Shown: positions 10,444 through 22,583, counted from the stretch's first letter. The stretch: 64,000 nt of DNA from Neurospora intermedia (GCA_037102815.1 BTPP01000002.1:124001-188000); one strand, 5' to 3'. The notes: generated by a model not told the origin, from the sequence alone. Translations and numbers: made by a program.

Positions 10444-11933
10444 ATGTCACTCCCCAACGCCCAACCCATCATAATTTCACCGGATATCACCATCCAACCC
10501 CCGCTCACTCGTCGGGGAACGGGACCTGGATTAATCCTGGCCGTGCCGTCTGCGAAGCGAGTTGAGTCTGCGAACCGCTTCGCCCTCGAATATGGTATCA
10601 TAAAGGCCAATAAAGACCAAGGCCCAAAAACGCTAGATCCTGGGCCGCTCAAGAAATGGGCTGAAGAGGGATACGCGGTTGTGCAGGTCACTTTTGATGA
10701 TATGGATTCGTCAGGGAACTTTGGGGATTTGCTTGGGACAGCAGTGGCGGAACTTGAGAAGATCAAGGAGTGCGACGGGGTGGAGAAGGTTGGCCTTGTT
10801 GGTAAGTAGTACCCTCTAGTCGCTCTCGGTCTCGACTTGACATGTGTACCCTGATGTTGCGAACTGTAAAGACACCAAGAGGTGGGCGAACACCGCGACG
10901 GCATGAGCTGAGTGACATGCCACTGATTTAGTGCACGGGGGAGGCAACTCCGACCGCATCATCTCCGCCCTCGCCGCCAACCCTCGCATTGTTTCTTGCG
11001 TATACTACGGCCCCTTCAACCCCTTGTGGGCAAGAGATACCTCAGTCCCCATTCTTGCGCACGTACCCAGCCCGGTCTTCCAGCGCTCCGAGGGCGAAAT
11101 CAAAATGTTTGGGGAAGATCCCAAAAATTTCAAGGGTCACTACTACCCTAACTTGAACATGTTCGATTACTTTGCACTCCCTTGGTGTGTAGGGTTCAAC
11201 CCAAGCGCCGCCTCCGTCGCCCACACCCGCTCCCTCGCCTTTATGAAGCCGTTGCTTGGAGGACCTTACTTTGACTTGGAAGCCATCTGGGACGAGCACA
11301 CAAAGTACGAGTTTGAGGATCGCAGCGTTGACAAGACCATGGCCACCATGGTTGACCAGCCCTATGTCAACCACATCCCGACCCTAACGGGTGGCATTGG
11401 AAGGGAAAACTTGACCAAGTTCTACCGGGACCACTTCATCCACAGTAATGCGAAAGACGCGCAGTTGGAGCTGGTGAGCCGGACAGTGGGCATCGATCGG
11501 ATTGTTGATGAGTTCTTGTTCAACTTTACTCACAACAAGGTGGTTGATTGGTTGTGAGTATCAGCCTGCGTCTCTCTTCGCTTTCATGCAACAGCAGGTC
11601 TAACTGAAGGGCAGAATCCCCGGCATCCCCCCAACCCACCGCAAGGTAAGTATCCCGTTCACGAGCATCGTCAACATCCGCGGCGACAGGTTATACCATG
11701 AGCACATTGCTTGGGACCAGGGGACCGTCCTCAGACAGCTAGGATTGTTGCCCGAGTACCTACCATTTCCGTATGCGTTGCCAGGTGGACGACAACCGGG
11801 AGAGGGAGGAAAGAAGTTCGAATATCGTGTCCCGGTGGCCGGGGTGGAGACGGCGAAGAAGTTGGTGGATGAAAATGCGGTTGAGTCGAATGAGATGCTT
11901 GGATATAAGGTTCGAGAGGTGCCGGACGAGTGA
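10444..11933 (+). CDS. Dienelactone hydrolase-like protein with C-terminal SnoaL/NTF2-like region
   Basis: Three exons, 10444-10801, 10932-11553 and 11615-11933, give 432 residues. Introns of 130 nt (GTAAGT...TTTAG) and 61 nt (GTGAGT...GCAG) keep the frame. The first half reads like the alpha/beta-hydrolase fold of carboxymethylenebutenolidases (beta strands, GLILAVPSAKRV, WAEEGYAVVQVTF, EKVGLV). The last third, with FYRDHFIHSNAKDAQLELVSRTVG, VDEFLFNFTH, WLIPGIPPTHRKVSIPFTSIV and HEHIAWDQGTVLRQLGLL, is the SnoaL-like (NTF2-like) polyketide-cyclase-type domain often fused to such hydrolases in fungi. At the expected nucleophile elbow the spliced sequence gives VVHGGGN rather than the G-x-C-x-G of classical enzymes, so catalytic activity is uncertain. 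Likely cytosolic; the substrate is unknown. Confidence 0.78.
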
Positions 11934-13803
11934 TCACCCTCGAGTATTTATGCTTATTTTGGAAATGCCGGATGACATGACCGTCATGACGTATCAACCT
12001 CCCCTGTAAAAGGTTGGTGGTCGTCAAGGTTATGTTAGCGCGAGGCACGGAAGGGCTCGGTTATCGGGAAGGATGCCGACGGGATGGCTGAAGATCGATA
12101 AGCACCAACAAGGTTGGTGTCTGTCTGTCAGCTTAAAACGGTTCCTGAGGTTGTAAGACCCGTTCATTGGACAATGGGCTTCTTGTGAGGGTGTAGCACC
12201 GCGGAGGGATGCGGTGTTACCCCATGTTCATAACATGAGTTGTATGGTTGATCAATTGTTGATCATCTGTTGGTTCAGCCTTGCGGTCTGGCGGGGATGA
12301 AGGCGATAAGAATTAGTGATGAGCGGTCAGGTCGATGGTTCCCTTATTGACTCGTTAAACACAATGCAATCCGAAAAATGGGACCCTCTGTAGTAGTTCT
12401 TGACTAGACAGAACCATGGGAGATGTTGAAGTCGGGGGATCTTGGTTCAACCTGAGTCAGTTCCGCGACTCTCGACGTCGGAGGACCATCTGCGAGCAGT
12501 GTCTGGCAGGGAACCGGCGACGAGAAAACCAGGGTTGTTCGAAACAGTATGACGGGCCAATGAGAGCGTGTCCTTTTCGAGATCGCAATAAAATCAGGCC
12601 GGGGCTGGGCAAATGACGAGAAGTCACTGAGTATCTTGGAGACTGCTCTTTGCTTTAGTGGTGTTGATGTGTGAGGTAACCATGACCAAAGAATCACAAA
12701 CACGAAGGCGAGATGCGTTTCAGGGGTTTACGAAAGTTCACGAAGAGGTAAACAAAGCGTGGTGACTACACTGTTTGTAAAGTCTTGTGTGAGGCTTGAG
12801 TGGTTCATGCAGCTCATGACGGGATAAACCTCGAATGTTGCCTGGGAGATTGTATGCACACGCTTTGACGATGGCGGGGGAGCGGGGAGAGAAGGCGTCT
12901 ATTGTGTGTGTGTGTGTGAGGTAGGTAGGAAGCAAATTCATCAACGAAGCGATGAGAAAAGGAGATACAGAAGAGGTCCTTGGATGAAAGATGATGGATG
13001 GATCGTGGAGTGTGTTGGACCAAGAGTTTAGTTGCCGTCCTCTCTTCAAGGTGGGTGTAGAAAGACTGACGATCATGAGTTCGGAAATTGTTAGCGAGGT
13101 ACATCAGCAACAACTGACCAGGCCTCGAATCGAATCAAAGACGTCACGGGCCAAGTCACGTTTCCTGATGAAAAAAAGGTGGAGAGCTCGGCCTCGCTGG
13201 GGAAAGTCCAGTCGGCACACGGGGCGTCCAGCGGGCGAAATTACTGGGTCAATCCGGCCCTGGGCCAATGGGGGGGGCGTCGTTGAAAGTTTGCAAACCG
13301 TTGTCACCAGTCACCGCGTGCTGAAATCTGCAAAGCGTAACCCGGCGCCCCCAGTCGCGAAAGTTTCAAGCTTTGATACCAAGCCGTGACAAATTTACCG
13401 TACAGACCCCCCAGTCTTTTGCACCATTCTCGCCCTGAACCCACCGCGAATAATTGTCGCATTTTACGCCTTTTTACACACCCACCCACCCACCCACGGC
13501 ACCCACCACCCACCAACTCTGACTTAGGTCGCTCCTCACACGCAGTCTCAGCAAAGCCAAGCGCCAGTGCAGACTTCTTTTCTTCGCAAGAGTCCAAGTC
13601 AGTCAAAGTCCACAGTCAATTGACCTTTTTTTCCACTCGTCCACCTCCACCACCACCACCGCCGCCACCACTACCACAATCTCCTCGCTTTGCACACGCA
13701 CACACACACACACGCGCTACGAGCAGTACGTTGTCCACCGTCACCACCACCACCACCACCACCACTAGCATCATTTTCATCATCACCATCTTCCTCAATC
13801 AAG
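11934..13803. other. Intergenic region and long 5' leader of the GYF gene
   Basis: About 1.9 kb without a convincing gene. Simple-sequence tracts cluster towards the GYF start: (TG)n near 12904, (CACC)n near 13480, (CCA)n near 13640, (CA)n near 13698 and (CAC)n near 13740. The last several hundred bases are pyrimidine- and CA-rich, which fits a long untranslated leader of the GYF gene. Nothing else is evident. Confidence 0.5.
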
Positions 13804-16800
13804 ATGCCTACGCAGCTACCATCGAGCTTTGCCTCTGCGGCCGCCGGCCAAACCACCAGAGGAGACGCCAGATCCGGTGCCCGAGGCGATTCCGTCCGAG
13901 GTGCGGGCAGCGGCGAATGGTGAGCATCCAGCCCATGTCTACCTACCTACCTCTACCTATGCTATGCAGTATACACCATCTACACTTGAAGCCTGGATCA
14001 GTATTAGCTCCGGTCCAGTTGTCTTCTCGTGTGGAGGGGGGAGAGAGAGAGAGAGAGAGATGAGGGCGGAGGGGTACCTTTCTTCCATCTCTTCCTTGCC
14101 GTGTGGCAGAAACCAGGGCAGAGACAGATGAAATATCTTCCCACTTCGCCAGACACGAGACACGTCTATCTCTTTCCTCTCTGCCCACTCTACCCCTCCA
14201 TCCTCCTCCATTCTGATCCCTACCATCACATCATCGCTAGTGAAAACAAACCTCAATACGAACTGAGCACCAGCTGCTGACACGTCACCACATCTCCAGG
14301 GCTCGTTCGAACGGCACCAGAACCTTCCGCCGCTCATCCACCACGCCCTTCAACAACCAGTCTGCCGCCGCTAGCAACCCGACTGATGCCACACAGAACC
14401 CCGCTCTAGACAGTAACAGCATCAACAACATTAGCGCCGCCTCGCAACCCGCTCCTCCTGCGCCCGACCAGCACCAGCAGCAGCAGAACAACCAGCAGCA
14501 GCAGAACACGGGTCCCCTCCGCTACTCCAAGGACGAACTCTACGAGATCTACAAGCATAGTGCCGAGGCAGCCAACAACATCGACATGTCGTCCCTCTTT
14601 GCGCCCTCGTGGAATCCCAACCAGACTAACGGCACAGCTTCGCGCGTGTGGGGCAAGACCAGCGATTCCCCGCATGTCCCCCAAGATCCCACCGTCTGTT
14701 GGGATCCGAACGGCACCGTCAAGCCCATCGGCCTCGAGCCCATGACTGCGGAGGAGCGCGACATGTTTGCCACCGACGTGAACTCGACCTTGAAGCCGCC
14801 CCAGCAGCAGAACAAGGAGGGCGTGCAGGGTATACAGAACGGCGGGCGCAAGACCTCCATTAGCGCCAACACGAGCAACTTCTCCACAGCTTCGCCCGCC
14901 ACTGCTTCGAGACCCGCCACCCGACGCCGCGAGACCGTCGACACGAATCCCTTTCCGAGCTCGGCCGTTGCCTCCCCGACCACCGCCGGCCGTTTCCCCC
15001 GAGACGATCCTTGGCTCCCTCGCCGGAACACCGATCTGAGGGAGTCCATCGCCGACGAGCCCGCCGAAGAGACCCTCCCGACGAGATCACAGCCTTTCGG
15101 TCTCACTAGGTCCAATACTGCTGGGTCCAGTGCCTTTGGCAGCTCTGCCTCGCTGTGGGGTCCCGCCGCGACCACCCCCGGCGCCGGCATCGGTGCTTTT
15201 GGTAGCTTCGCCTTGAACACCACGTCCGCGATCGGGGAAAAGCGTTTTGGTGGCACGGGGGGAAGTCGTCTGGCCCATTTGATTCCCAAAGACTCGAACG
15301 ATAATGTGGCTGCCAATAAGGGAAACGAGTCTGCTCCCGGTACTGATACCAACCGTGGTTGGAGACCCCGCCAGCGTACTGATACTGACCCCTTTGGGCC
15401 TGACGACAGTCTGACCGGCAGCGCTATCCTCGGCGGGGCGCAGGACAACAGTCCGCCCGCGTCGTCTCTCCAGCGCAGCGGCGTCTTCGATACTCCTGTC
15501 AAGGGTAACAGCGGCGATTTCGGCATGTCGGCTCTCAATCTCGGCAACAACCAGAGCGAGCAGGGAAACGGGCCCGCCAGCCCCTCCGAAACGAACCCGT
15601 ATCGCAGCCCGCTAGCCGAGCGTGGCGATGAGGGCCATGACGACGCCGAGATCGATCGACTTACCCACAACGCTGCCGGGTCCGAGCCGCAGTCCAACTT
15701 CAGCACCCTGTCTCGCGCCTTTGGGGGTGCCCCTTTTGATGGCAGCGACCGCAGCCAAACTTCGAGTGTTGGCGCCAAGGGCTTCCCGACCGTCAACACT
15801 CTCGGAGGATGGCCTACTGCTCCTTCGGTCGGTACTCCCGATCGCGAGAGACAGCCCTTCAACAGCGCTTTTGGAACCAGCATCTTCAGCCCCATTGGTG
15901 ATTTGCAGTCTCCTGGTTTTGGTGGCCTTGGTGGTTTTGGCGTTGCTGGTGGTTCGGGACTTGGCCGTGCCAACAAGCTCAGCTCTTTGTTCCCTCCCGC
16001 CATGCAGGCTCAGATGCATACTGGCCACGAGCAGGAGAACCTGAGTGATTCTGTTCCGGACCTTAGACAGGCCAATCCTCTTGGTGCTATCGGACGTGGT
16101 GCTATTGGTACTCAGCCTCGCGATGCCGCTAGCCCCATGAGAGCTGGTAGAGGTGCCTTTGAGGACTTGTTCCCTGGTACCGATGCTATGAAGTCTCCCT
16201 TCACGAGCGGCGAGCACCAGCCTGGTCTGACGTCCACGGCGCCCTCTTCGGGTTTCCCCGCCACCGCGGCCGGCCCCGCCTTTTCGGCTACCCCTACCGC
16301 TGGCGAGCCTGGTCAGCAGCAGCAGCGTACCATGGTCATGCCTGATCGCATGCGTTGGGTCTACCTGGATCCTCAAGGACAGATGCAGGGACCCTTCTCT
16401 GGCTTGGAGATGAATGACTGGTACAAGGCCAACTTCTTTTCGCCTGACCTCCGTGTTAAGCGTGTGGAGGACCCTGACTTTGAGCCTCTGGGTCAGCTTA
16501 TCCGGCGCATTGGTAACTCCCGTGAGCCCTTCCTCGTTCCTCAGATGGGCATTCCTCACGGACCCCCGCCTTCGGCCGGTCCTTTCGCTCTCGGCGGTGC
16601 TGCTGAAGCCATTCCTCCCCTTCAGGGTGCTTTCCCGTCTTTCGGCAGAACCTTGACCGCTGCTCAGCAGAACGACTTGGAGCGTAGGAAGCAGGAAGAG
16701 CAGTTGTATCACGCTAGGCAGCGGGAGTACCTGCATCATCATCAGAGCTTCGGCCGTCTTCCTCTCCAGCCTGGTATCCCCGGAGCTCTGCACCACCATT

Positions 16801-18749
16801 CTAGCGCCCACAGCTTGCAGAGCCAGCCTAGCTTTGGCAGCATTACTTCCCCCATTGGTATGCCGCAGCCTCCCATCGGCGCTATTGGCCCCAACTCTGG
16901 CTTCTTCGAGGCTCCCGTTAGCCTGGGTCAGGCCCCTGCCCAGCCCGGCTTGGGTCCCGATCTCTTCGCTCCTGACCTGAACTTGGGTGAGCGCCAGTTG
17001 CTGGCTAACTTGCAGGCCAATGGTGGTCTCCCTGGCTCCTTTCCTGCCCAGCCCATTGGTGCCCCCATCGGCGACAACTCGTCTCTCCGCAGCAACCTCC
17101 CTTCCGTCGATCAGCTCCGCAATGACGAGCAGGGTTTCAACACTAAGCTCAAGGAGTTCCACGAGCTTCGCGCCCAGCACGATGCTGAGGAGGCCGCCGC
17201 CCAGGCCAGTGCTGCTGCTGCCCAGGAAGTCCTCCAGGAGGTGAAGGAGGAAGCTCCCAAGCCCAATGAGGACCCCAAGGCTGCTGCCGCCCCTGCCCAG
17301 GAGACTGCCAAGCCTTCCAAGAAGCAGACTCAGGAGACTAAGGAGGTCCCCGCTGCTAAGGAGGCCGCTCCCCAAGTCGAGGTTTCCTTGACCGAGAAGA
17401 TCAGAAAGACTCAGGCCGAGAACAACGCTGCCAAACTCGCTCAGCAGGCCGCTGCTTCGGGCCTTCCCATGCCCTTCCCTCCTCCTCCCCAGGCTAACAC
17501 GCCTCTTGCTGCCCCCACTGCTCAACGTCCTGCCTCGCAGCTCCCTGCTAGATACGGCGAGCGCTCTGGTTCTGGCACTCCCGACACCACGTCTGATGCT
17601 TCCGTTCTTGCCCCTCCCCCTACCGCTCCCTGGGCCGGCACTGAGACTCAGAAGGGCCCCAGCCTGAAGGAGATTCAGGAGGCCGAGGCCAAGAAGGCTG
17701 CCAAGAAGGAAGAGGCGGCTGCTGCCGCTCGTCGTGCTGCTCTTGAGCAGGAGGCTGCTGCTCTCCGTGAGCGCGAGAAGGCTGCTGCTGCTGCCCACAT
17801 CGGTTTGCCCGCTACTAGCACCTGGGGTACCGGTTCCCCCGTCGGCGCTCCCGCTTCTGGTAGTCCCTGGAAGCAGCCTGCCGCCGCCAAGGTCGCGACC
17901 ACCACCACGGGCTCCAAGAAGACCCTTGCCGAGATCCAGCGCGAGGAGGAGCTGCGCAAGCAGAAGGCCAAGGAGGCCGCCATGCAGGCCAGCGTCATCT
18001 CGGGATCTGCCCTTGGCAAGCGTTATGCCGACCTGGCTAGCAAGACTTCCTCGCCCTCTGCTCCCCCCGGCATGGTGACTCCCGGCGCTGCTGCTCAGGC
18101 TGCTGCTGCTGCTGCTGCGGCTACTTCTGTTGGCGGCGGTTGGTCTACTGTTGGGGCGGGTGGCAAGGTTAAGATTCCCACTGGCCCGGCTGCGACCAGC
18201 CGGCCCGTTAGCACTGCGCCTGTCAAGACTACCGTGACCCCGGCTGCAAAGGTTGTGGCCAAGCCTGCGCCCGCCGCGCTCAAGGATGCCAAGAATGTGG
18301 CTATGGAGGAGTTCAAGAAGTGGCTGCATCGTGAGCTGTCCAGGGGTTTGAACGGTGTTAATGACAGTATGTCCTCTCTCTCTTGCTCATCTCTTCTGCT
18401 ATGGTACAAGTAACTAACAATGGTGTCATCCACAGTCGAAACCTTTGCCTCTACCCTCCTCGAGCTCCCCCTCGACGTGTCCATTCTCTCGGAGTGTGTC
18501 TACGGCTTTTCCACTACCATGGATGGCCGCCACTTTGCCGAGGAGTTTGTCCGTCGTCGCAAGCTCGCCGACAAGGGCATTGTCGAGAAGGATTCCAACA
18601 CTGGCGCCATGTCTTCTAGCAATGGTGGTTGGTCCGAGGTGGCCAAGAAGGGTGGTAACGGCGCGCAAAGCCAGGTCAAGGAGGATCCCATGGCTGCGGT
18701 GCCTGGATTCAGAGTTGTTCAGGCCAAGAAGGGCAAGGGCAAGAAATAG
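13804..18749 (+). CDS. GYF-domain protein (Smy2/Syh1-like)
   Basis: Three exons, 13804-13919, 14300-18366 and 18436-18749, give 1498 residues. The 380-nt first intron (GTGAGC...CCAG) is long for the region and holds a (GA)n tract; the 69-nt second has GTATGT and CACAG. The start MPTQLPSSFASAAAGQ is the common N-terminus of this family in filamentous fungi. An early RYSKDELYEIY motif (about residue 118) is also conserved. The GYF domain lies at about 723-780 with WVYLDPQGQMQGPFSG, the proline-rich-peptide-binding signature. Before it the protein is long and Ser/Gly/Pro-rich; after it come Gln-rich and Ala/Glu/Lys-rich helical stretches (about 1000-1200) and a conserved C-terminal helical block (FKKWLHRELSRGLNGVND, then ETFASTLLELP). 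Yeast relatives act in mRNA surveillance/translation and ER-Golgi transport suppression. Cytoplasmic scaffold role is inferred. Confidence 0.88.
14037..14060 (+). repeat. (GA)n microsatellite in the first GYF intron
   Basis: About twelve GA units, inside intron 1 of the GYF gene (13920-14299). Confidence 0.8.
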
Positions 18750-19538
18750 GCGTCTGCCAATCTTGCCTTTGGATCGGACATTTTTTGGAAGGGTGATGAT
18801 GTTATAGCAGAGGGGGGATGTACAGGATGATGAAGGACAAGTTGTCTTTTGGCTGCCAGCAGTTGACTGACGTGGGATGGTCAAGCGTCACGTTATATGG
18901 TTACTTGCCAGTATGTCACGGATAGTGTAGTATAGCGGTATCAGTAGCAGCGATGAGATGTATTGACTGTACGTGGTCTCTACTAGTACTAGTCAGTTTC
19001 TCTTACTACGTGTCCATACCTGTGGTGATGATGACTTTAAGTTGTGACTCGCGGTATAAACGTTGAGCCTCTCTGAGCGCTCTCCCGCCTGCCGCCCACG
19101 AAATGTTAATGTGGGGAAGACATGGGAGTTCAGCCTTATGTAAGCGGTAAGTCTTGGCGATGAAAAAGTGCGTCACAATGCCAAGACTGGGGTCTGGCAG
19201 ATCTCGCGGGCCTGTGCCCCTCCCCCCAGTTTAATTTTTTTTTGCGGTTGCTACAGCGGCGGTAGGGCGCCGCTCGCCGCCTGAAGAAAATGTTTTGACA
19301 TTCAGTCAAGTTGCGATAAGGATTCGGGGACCCCTCTATCAATCAGATTGTGATTTCCAATCAACAACGGAACCCCCCCTTCCATTCCACTTTCTACTGC
19401 TTTCATCTGCCTGCTCACTGGACGTTTGTTTCATTCACATTCAGGCTGGGCTTTGGGGATGAGATAGACACAAACAGTTTTGATACCCTTTTTTCTTCCG
19501 TCCTATCTCGATACCCCTCGCCTCTCAGCATAAGCACA
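18750..19538. other. Intergenic region between GYF and TPR genes
   Basis: Holds the 3' end of the GYF gene and the promoter and leader of the TPR gene. The last 189 bases before the TPR start stay open in the TPR frame but read like an untranslated leader (see findings). No RNA gene or repeat seen. Confidence 0.5.
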
Positions 19539-22500
19539 ATGATGGACACCACGACGACAAGCCTGCTCGACCAGGTTCGCTCAGGCCACTACGTCCCCGT
19601 CCTCACCACCGAGCCCGCAAAGACGCTCATCAAGTCATATCTCAACACCCTCTACGACTCCGAATCACAGCAGCAGAATGTCGTCGACACACCAGCCCAG
19701 GATAAACTTGCCGTCGCCCTCTCAGCATTCAACACCTTCCTGCAAATAAACGTCACCGGCCCCGTTCCCGATGGCCTTGCCCAAGTCGAGGAGGAATTCA
19801 CTACCGCAGCATCCAGCAAAACCACCAAGAGCAAGCCCCTTCAGCAAACTCGCAAACTGTGCTTCTCGTCCCTCGATGTCGATGGCGTGTCGGTTTATCA
19901 GTACATTCCCTCCATTGAACTGTTCGGCCTGGCACGATGGGTCCTCAGCACGCAATTGGGAGAGGAAGCGGAGGTCAAGGGATTGGAAGGCGAGCCGCTG
20001 GAGTGGTTGAAGTTGAGAGTGGATGTGTGGCATTACAAGCTCATTACCCAACCGAGCTTGGGACCGGGGAGCATCTTTAACAAGATTCTGCAATGGTGCG
20101 AGGTGCCGAGCTTGCAGGGAAAGATTGAGCAAGGATTGGAGGTTGTCGAAGGGGAAGTCACAGGGCAGGACAACAAGGAAATGGAAGTCAAGTGGCTGGT
20201 CGAAAAGGCCAATGTGCACATCATGTTGGGCCAAGATGTAAAGGCGAAGGAAGCAATTCAAAAGGCGGCCGAGGTCAACAAGTTCCAGTACATGTTGAGC
20301 GGTGCGCTCGGAAAGAGGACCAAGTTCCAGGAAAAGGCCACCAGTCAGCTTGTGGTTCTTGCAAAGAGTGCGGAGGAGAAGAAGGAGGAGAGCGAGGAAA
20401 CAGACGCCAAGCCCAAGGCCGTGGAACTCAACGACGACACTCTGTTGGACGACCTGCAGTTCACCAAGGGCGAGCTGGGAAAACACGGCGAAACAGACGA
20501 CAAGACCGGCCTTCCTGCCGAACTCAAGGACCTCGAGCCCGATGCGCAACCCCAGCTTTCTCCGCTGGATCAGATCATCCTGCTGACCGAGGCCACGCTC
20601 AAGGACGCCTTCAGCCCTAGCGATTCCCTGACCTCCGAGGAGGTCTTGCCCTTTGCCGTGAGAGTCATCAACGACAAGAGCACCAACTGGCAGATCTACA
20701 CGCAAGCCCTGCTCGTAAGGTCGCGCATCGAGATGCATCGCTCCAGGACGATCGAGCGTGGTGTCCTCCAGATGCAGGCCGTGGTTGATCAGGTTATTGT
20801 CGACACCACTGCGGCTGCTCCCACTTCTGAGTCCAACGAGAAGGAGGAGAAGAAGTCTGACGTCCCGGCCATCAAGATCTCGGCCGATGGAGAGGTCATC
20901 GAGGACAAGGCGGCTGCTGCCAGCAAGCCCACTTCGTTCTTCCCCGCTGCTAAGCCCGAGGATTCGGCGCCGGCACATGTCCGTCTGCAGTACATTCACG
21001 CTCTCAGCTCGCCGCCCAGATGGCATCTGGAGTCTGAGTTGGCCTACTCGTGGGCTGGAGTTGGTTCGCTGGTGTCGGCCCTCGAAATCTTCAAGCGTCT
21101 TCGCCTCTGGGCCGAAGTCGCCCTTTGTCTTGCTGCCAACGCCCGTCATGATGACGAAGACGGCCGTGGAGCGGGTGGTGAGGAGAAGGGCAAGGCCATC
21201 GTCAGGTGGCGGTTGTTCCACCGCACGGGTGTCACCACTGCTGAGGAAGATGCTGAGGCCGACGATGAGGTTGAGAACGAGACGCTGGATATCTCCAACT
21301 TCAAGGAGGCCGACTTCCAGGGTCCAGAGCGTGTGCCTCCTCCCCCCAACGCGCCTCGTCTGTTCTGCATCCTGGGTGAAATGGAGGACAAGCCGGAGCA
21401 TTATGAGCGTGCCTGGGAGATTTCCGGTCAGCGGTACGCTAGAGCACAGAAGTCGTTGGGCGAGTACTGGCTTTCCAAGCAGCAGATCTTCAAAGCCCGT
21501 GATGCCTACCGCAAGGCCGTTGTCGTTAACCGCATGTCTTCCGAGCTTTGGAACCGCCTCGGTGACATTTCTCTCCGCCTAGGCGACTTTGCCGAAGCTG
21601 CCGAGTCCTTCAGCCGGGGTATCGCAGCTGCCGACAACCTCGCTGGCGGTGAAGACGCCCGCACGTGGTCCAACCTCGGCTCGGCTCTCTACTCCCTCTA
21701 CGTCGAGCGCGTCAGAGAACTCAAAGCCGAGCGTGAAGCTGCCGCCAGCGCCCCCGAACCCGTCAAGGAGTCCACCAGTTCCGACGAGGTCCTCCCTGAC
21801 GAAGACGACACTTACATCGCCAACCCCGAGCAATCCCAAACCGACCCCAGTAAACGCTCCCCCGCCACTCTTCTCTCCCAATCCCTAGCGGCTTACAAGC
21901 GCGGCGCTTCCATCGCCAACGACAACTGGCGCATCTGGGACAACGTCATCACCCTTGCCTCGCGCGTGCGCCCGCCCGCCGTCTCCGAGATCATCCTGGC
22001 TCTGAACCACATTATCAAGATCCGGGCCTCCGAAGACGCCCTCGACGTTGCTGTCTTGAACCTGCTTTTGCTCGAGTGCGTCCTTAATAAGGAGGTGCCC
22101 ATAAAAGAAGGGGTGTACGACCCGCCCCGCGGCAGTCAGGAACGCGCCGTCTGCGAGTTACTGGAGAAACAAGTTGCTCCCTTGATCACCAAGAGACACG
22201 AGCTCTGGAAACTCATCGCCTTCGCGCGGGAATGGAGGCGTGATTACGGGGGTACCATCGACGCCGCCGAACGTGCCTGGCGCGCGGCGGTGGGTAGTGC
22301 GTCGACTGGTGGTGGATTGCTTCCGTCTGCGGGGACGGGAGAAGGGACTGAGAAGAGCTGGTTGGAGGACCGGGAGGCTTGGAAGACGATGCTGGAACGG
22401 ACGAAGGATTATGTTAATCTCTTGAAGGATCATTGGGAGGACGTGCCGGAGATAGGAGGGAAGTGGAAGGGGAAGGCGAAACTTGCGATCAAGAGTGTTC

Positions 22501-22583
22501 AGAGGAAGGCGAGGGAGGCGTGGGAGGGGACTGAAGAGTGGAACGAGTTGGAAGAGTTGTTGGGCAAGGTTGAAGAGGCTTGA
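19539..22583 (+). CDS. TPR protein of the Emw1/TTC27 family
   Basis: A single exon of 1014 residues from the ATG at 19539 (a second ATG follows at once, giving MMDTTTTSLLDQ). The frame is open another 63 codons upstream, but that peptide has no protein character. The conserved core lies in the second half: a His/Leu-rich helical repeat region (LRLWAEVALCLAA), then LFCILGEMEDKPEHYERAWE, the family-typical YARAQKSLGEYW, and tandem TPR helices (AYRKAVVVNRMSSELWNRLG, FAEAAESFSRGIAA, ARTWSNLGSAL) at about 610-720. A further repeat region follows with NWRIWDNVITLA. Acidic low-complexity linkers sit at about 280-330, 430-470 and 745-770. The yeast relative, YNL313C/Emw1, is essential and linked to cell-wall integrity; human TTC27 is its counterpart. 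The protein is expected in the cytoplasm as a cofactor in complex assembly. Confidence 0.87.
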   Translation: MMDTTTTSLLDQVRSGHYVPVLTTEPAKTLIKSYLNTLYDSESQQQNVVDTPAQDKLAVALSAFNTFLQINVTGPVPDGLAQVEEEFTTAASSKTTKSKPLQQTRKLCFSSLDVDGVSVYQYIPSIELFGLARWVLSTQLGEEAEVKGLEGEPLEWLKLRVDVWHYKLITQPSLGPGSIFNKILQWCEVPSLQGKIEQGLEVVEGEVTGQDNKEMEVKWLVEKANVHIMLGQDVKAKEAIQKAAEVNKFQYMLSGALGKRTKFQEKATSQLVVLAKSAEEKKEESEETDAKPKAVELNDDTLLDDLQFTKGELGKHGETDDKTGLPAELKDLEPDAQPQLSPLDQIILLTEATLKDAFSPSDSLTSEEVLPFAVRVINDKSTNWQIYTQALLVRSRIEMHRSRTIERGVLQMQAVVDQVIVDTTAAAPTSESNEKEEKKSDVPAIKISADGEVIEDKAAAASKPTSFFPAAKPEDSAPAHVRLQYIHALSSPPRWHLESELAYSWAGVGSLVSALEIFKRLRLWAEVALCLAANARHDDEDGRGAGGEEKGKAIVRWRLFHRTGVTTAEEDAEADDEVENETLDISNFKEADFQGPERVPPPPNAPRLFCILGEMEDKPEHYERAWEISGQRYARAQKSLGEYWLSKQQIFKARDAYRKAVVVNRMSSELWNRLGDISLRLGDFAEAAESFSRGIAAADNLAGGEDARTWSNLGSALYSLYVERVRELKAEREAAASAPEPVKESTSSDEVLPDEDDTYIANPEQSQTDPSKRSPATLLSQSLAAYKRGASIANDNWRIWDNVITLASRVRPPAVSEIILALNHIIKIRASEDALDVAVLNLLLLECVLNKEVPIKEGVYDPPRGSQERAVCELLEKQVAPLITKRHELWKLIAFAREWRRDYGGTIDAAERAWRAAVGSASTGGGLLPSAGTGEGTEKSWLEDREAWKTMLERTKDYVNLLKDHWEDVPEIGGKWKGKAKLAIKSVQRKAREAWEGTEEWNELEELLGKVEEA

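Noticed and set aside
14549-16003. A 484-residue frame antisense to the GYF gene's N-terminal part
   Set aside because: Ser/Pro/Arg low complexity created by codon bias on the other strand.
15612-18329. A 905-residue open frame antisense to the GYF gene
   Set aside because: It is composed of Leu/Ser/Gly/Arg low complexity mirroring the GC-rich codons of the sense gene; the sense strand carries the GYF domain and conserved ends.
19722-21401. A 559-residue open frame antisense to the TPR gene
   Set aside because: No domain, no start context; a shadow of the sense codons.
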